Assembly (NCBI RefSeq): GCF_000316115.1
Contig: NZ_JH993793.1
Span: forward strand, 333,517-397,516
Reading direction: 5' to 3'
DNA: 64,000 bases
DNA from: Leptolyngbya sp. PCC 7375
GTDB lineage: Bacteria; Cyanobacteriota; Cyanobacteriia; Phormidesmidales; Phormidesmidaceae
Below are positions 62,222-64,000 of this stretch, piece after piece. Each line of letters opens with the position of its first letter. Position 1 is the first letter of the stretch. The notes below the pieces were generated by a model, which was not told the DNA's origin, ran no database searches, and saw only the letters and a list, made by a program, of their open reading frames with translations. The position numbers and the translations under genes are program-made.

Positions 62222-64000
62222 TTACCATTCCATCAAATACATAAGACGTACAGTTCGGCCTCGACCGCCGACATAGTTACGATCGTCAAACCCCGATAAA
62301 AACTGGGCTGTAGCTGGATAGTATTGGATGTCAAAAATATTCTCAACCCCCAATTGCAACCTGCCTGAGCCAATATCCACACTACTGATAAAGTCAATTG
62401 TGGTATAGCTCTCAATCGACAAGGGCTCAATGCCTTCATCAGCGGCTCGACTACGACCGCCTACAATTAAGGCCTGTAGACGATTAGTCCAGCCAGGTAG
62501 GGTTTCATTTTCCACATAAGCGGTAAATTTAATCGGAGAAATTTCGCCACTATTCAATGGGTCAAAATCATCATCTCGATCCACATCATTTTCACCTTCA
62601 GACCAACCAACCGTACCGCCAATGCCCCAAGTGTCTGCTGGTTGCCAATCCACTGTGGCTTCTACACCATATATGCGCTGAGGGGCACGCTGAATAATCA
62701 GCAAACCATCTTCGTTGGGCACCAGACTTGAACCCAAGTCTGATGTGTTGTAAAAACCGCTGAGGCTCGTTTGAATCGATGGCCAATTACCACGAACACC
62801 AATTTCATATTCAGTAACTTTGATCGGTTGAGTGATATCCAAGTCGTCCTCAACACTGGTAAAGCCAGGGGGGGGCAAGCGTAAGACTCGACTAAACTCA
62901 GGCACACTGAAGCTCTGGGCAAAACTGGCGAAGAGTGAAACCTCGTCAACAGGCTGATAAACCGTACTGGCGTTAAAAACAACGTCATCAAAGTTGCGAT
63001 TGCCACCTTCAATATTGCGACTGCTAGTGACTGAAAAATAGTCATCCACGTCAAGGGTGATATTTTCATAACGCACCCCACCCCGCAGCAGCCACGATTC
63101 ACTTGGCTCCCAATCAAGCTGAGTGAAAAGACCCAGGCTATTCACCCGATAGGGGGGCGTAAAGTCAAATTCTTGGAGCGGGGTTAGTCGCTGCTCATTG
63201 TCAAATGTTGTTGCATCAAACTGGGCCGTAATCTGTTGATTTTTCTGATTTTCATAGTCTGCACCCCACAGTAGGTTAAGGGTTTCATTCCTGGTTAAAG
63301 GGGTCTCAACCTGTAGTCGCCCGCCCCAACGTTCGGCCTCAAGCCGTGATTGAAACAGAAAGGGAAAGAAATCAATGCCCAGACGACCATCAGCAAATTC
63401 ACCACGGGCGAGCGTATTTTGGTAATACAATTGTCCTCGCAATTCGCTACCCCATAGATCACCATGGGAATAGCTCAAGTTTGTGACCAGGCTCCGATCT
63501 GTTGGATTATCTTCTTTTTCAAGACCCGAGATTCTCAAGGCCCGAGCAGTTTGTCGACCGGGAATAAGGAGGGTTTCCGGACTAGCGATAAACTCCGTAT
63601 CTCGCTGGGAATTGAAGTAGTTAATTGTGAAATCAAATTGCTCTTGGTCGCTGGGCTCATAGTTGATTTTGCCCAGCAGGTTGTAGCTAGTGGTATCGCT
63701 CAGACTCGACTCTGAAACGTTACGATTGCCGTCAGCATCGAAAAAACTACCGGTTTCGTCACGGGACAGGATCAATCTATAGGCGGATCGTTCAAATCCT
63801 TCTGAAATATTGATAGCAAAATTAGTGCCAAAGCCGTCGTCCTCTAGGTCACCTAATGATGCGCTACCGCCAACCCGAGTTTCTAGAATCGCTTGACCGT
63901 CTTCGGGACGACGGGTGATGATATTAATGACGCCACCGGTACTCTGGCCACCAAAAATGGCGCTGGGGCCACGAATCACCTCGACTCGCTCGATGGCAGA
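62222..64000 (-). CDS. TonB-dependent siderophore receptor, C-terminal part (runs off the window end)
   Basis: Outer-membrane ferric-siderophore channel. The frame is open to the window edge, so the signal peptide, TonB box and plug start are missing. Seen parts: plug end AIERVEVIRGPSAIFGGQST and GGVINIITRRP, then a barrel of about 560 residues with alternating strands, many W/Y/F residues, and the closing LGVENIFDIQYYPATAQF and a final aromatic residue (LMEW). It faces the FecB-like gene; the two formed one uptake set before the 8.35-kb insertion. Confidence 0.93.
   Translation of the reverse strand, partial: SAIERVEVIRGPSAIFGGQSTGGVINIITRRPEDGQAILETRVGGSASLGDLEDDGFGTNFAINISEGFERSAYRLILSRDETGSFFDADGNRNVSESSLSDTTSYNLLGKINYEPSDQEQFDFTINYFNSQRDTEFIASPETLLIPGRQTARALRISGLEKEDNPTDRSLVTNLSYSHGDLWGSELRGQLYYQNTLARGEFADGRLGIDFFPFLFQSRLEAERWGGRLQVETPLTRNETLNLLWGADYENQKNQQITAQFDATTFDNEQRLTPLQEFDFTPPYRVNSLGLFTQLDWEPSESWLLRGGVRYENITLDVDDYFSVTSSRNIEGGNRNFDDVVFNASTVYQPVDEVSLFASFAQSFSVPEFSRVLRLPPPGFTSVEDDLDITQPIKVTEYEIGVRGNWPSIQTSLSGFYNTSDLGSSLVPNEDGLLIIQRAPQRIYGVEATVDWQPADTWGIGGTVGWSEGENDVDRDDDFDPLNSGEISPIKFTAYVENETLPGWTNRLQALIVGGRSRAADEGIEPLSIESYTTIDFISSVDIGSGRLQLGVENIFDIQYYPATAQFLSGFDDRNYVGGRGRTVRLMYLMEW

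Overview
This 64-kb window is from a cyanobacterium. The HIP1 octamer GCGATCGC is scattered through it, the cobalamin genes have the usual cyanobacterial fusions (CbiG-CobJ, CbiE-CbiT), and there are several pentapeptide-repeat proteins, many insertion sequences and a beta-hydroxyaspartate-type NRPS/PKS siderophore locus. A complete Na+-type ATPase operon suggests a marine, saline or alkaline habitat. I cannot name the species; a large-genome, IS-rich Acaryochloris- or Leptolyngbya-like organism would fit.

Layout. 1-1.9 kb: 5' part of phosphoenolpyruvate synthase. 2.3-9.0 kb: N-ATPase operon atpD-C-Q-(41-aa ORF)-R-B-E-F-A-G on the minus strand, flanked by a pentapeptide-gene remnant and a transposase remnant. 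9.4-11.5 kb: an FkbM methyltransferase and uracil-DNA glycosylase. 11.5-28.6 kb: a cobalamin region (cbiG-cobJ, cobI, cobL/cbiET, cbiX, cbiA/cobB, cobW, hupE behind a B12 riboswitch, cobO, cobN) with a sirtuin, a pentapeptide protein and dihydroorotase between them. 28.8-32.5 kb: pstB, a degenerate kinase-like membrane protein, a binding-protein fragment and an unknown gene. 32.8-53.6 kb: a siderophore-type locus: Suc/Fer-like ferredoxin, type II thioesterase, PKS (KS-AT-KR-ACP), NRPS (C-A[Thr]-PCP), NRPS (C*-A[Asp]-PCP-E), TauD/SyrP-like hydroxylase, free condensation domain, then divergently a PvdE-type exporter and a FecB-like lipoprotein. 62.2-64 kb: a TonB-dependent receptor, running off the window.

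The strongest observation is at 53618-61967. An 8350-bp segment has 50-bp perfect terminal inverted repeats beginning GGGG and a 5-bp target duplication (AGTGT). It sits inside the stop codon of the FecB-like gene, so the binding protein and the TonB receptor were neighbours before insertion. The ends look Tn3-like, but there is no Tn3 transposase inside. Its main cargo is a 1182-residue membrane-anchored protein with about 104 consecutive pentapeptide repeats. Later insertions are nested in it: an IS1595-family element (8-bp duplication) and an IS630 element (TA duplication) that was itself hit by an IS1634-family element (6-bp duplication).

How the genes work together. The cobalamin genes supply most corrin-ring methylations, cobalt insertion and adenosylation, and HupE/CobW probably supply cobalt under B12 control. 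The NRPS/PKS line is predicted to join D-beta-hydroxy-Asp, Thr and a reduced malonate unit. The product would leave by the PvdE-like exporter and the iron complex return through the TonB receptor and FecB-like protein, possibly with reductive release by the Suc/Fer-like protein. The N-ATPase would pump or use Na+.
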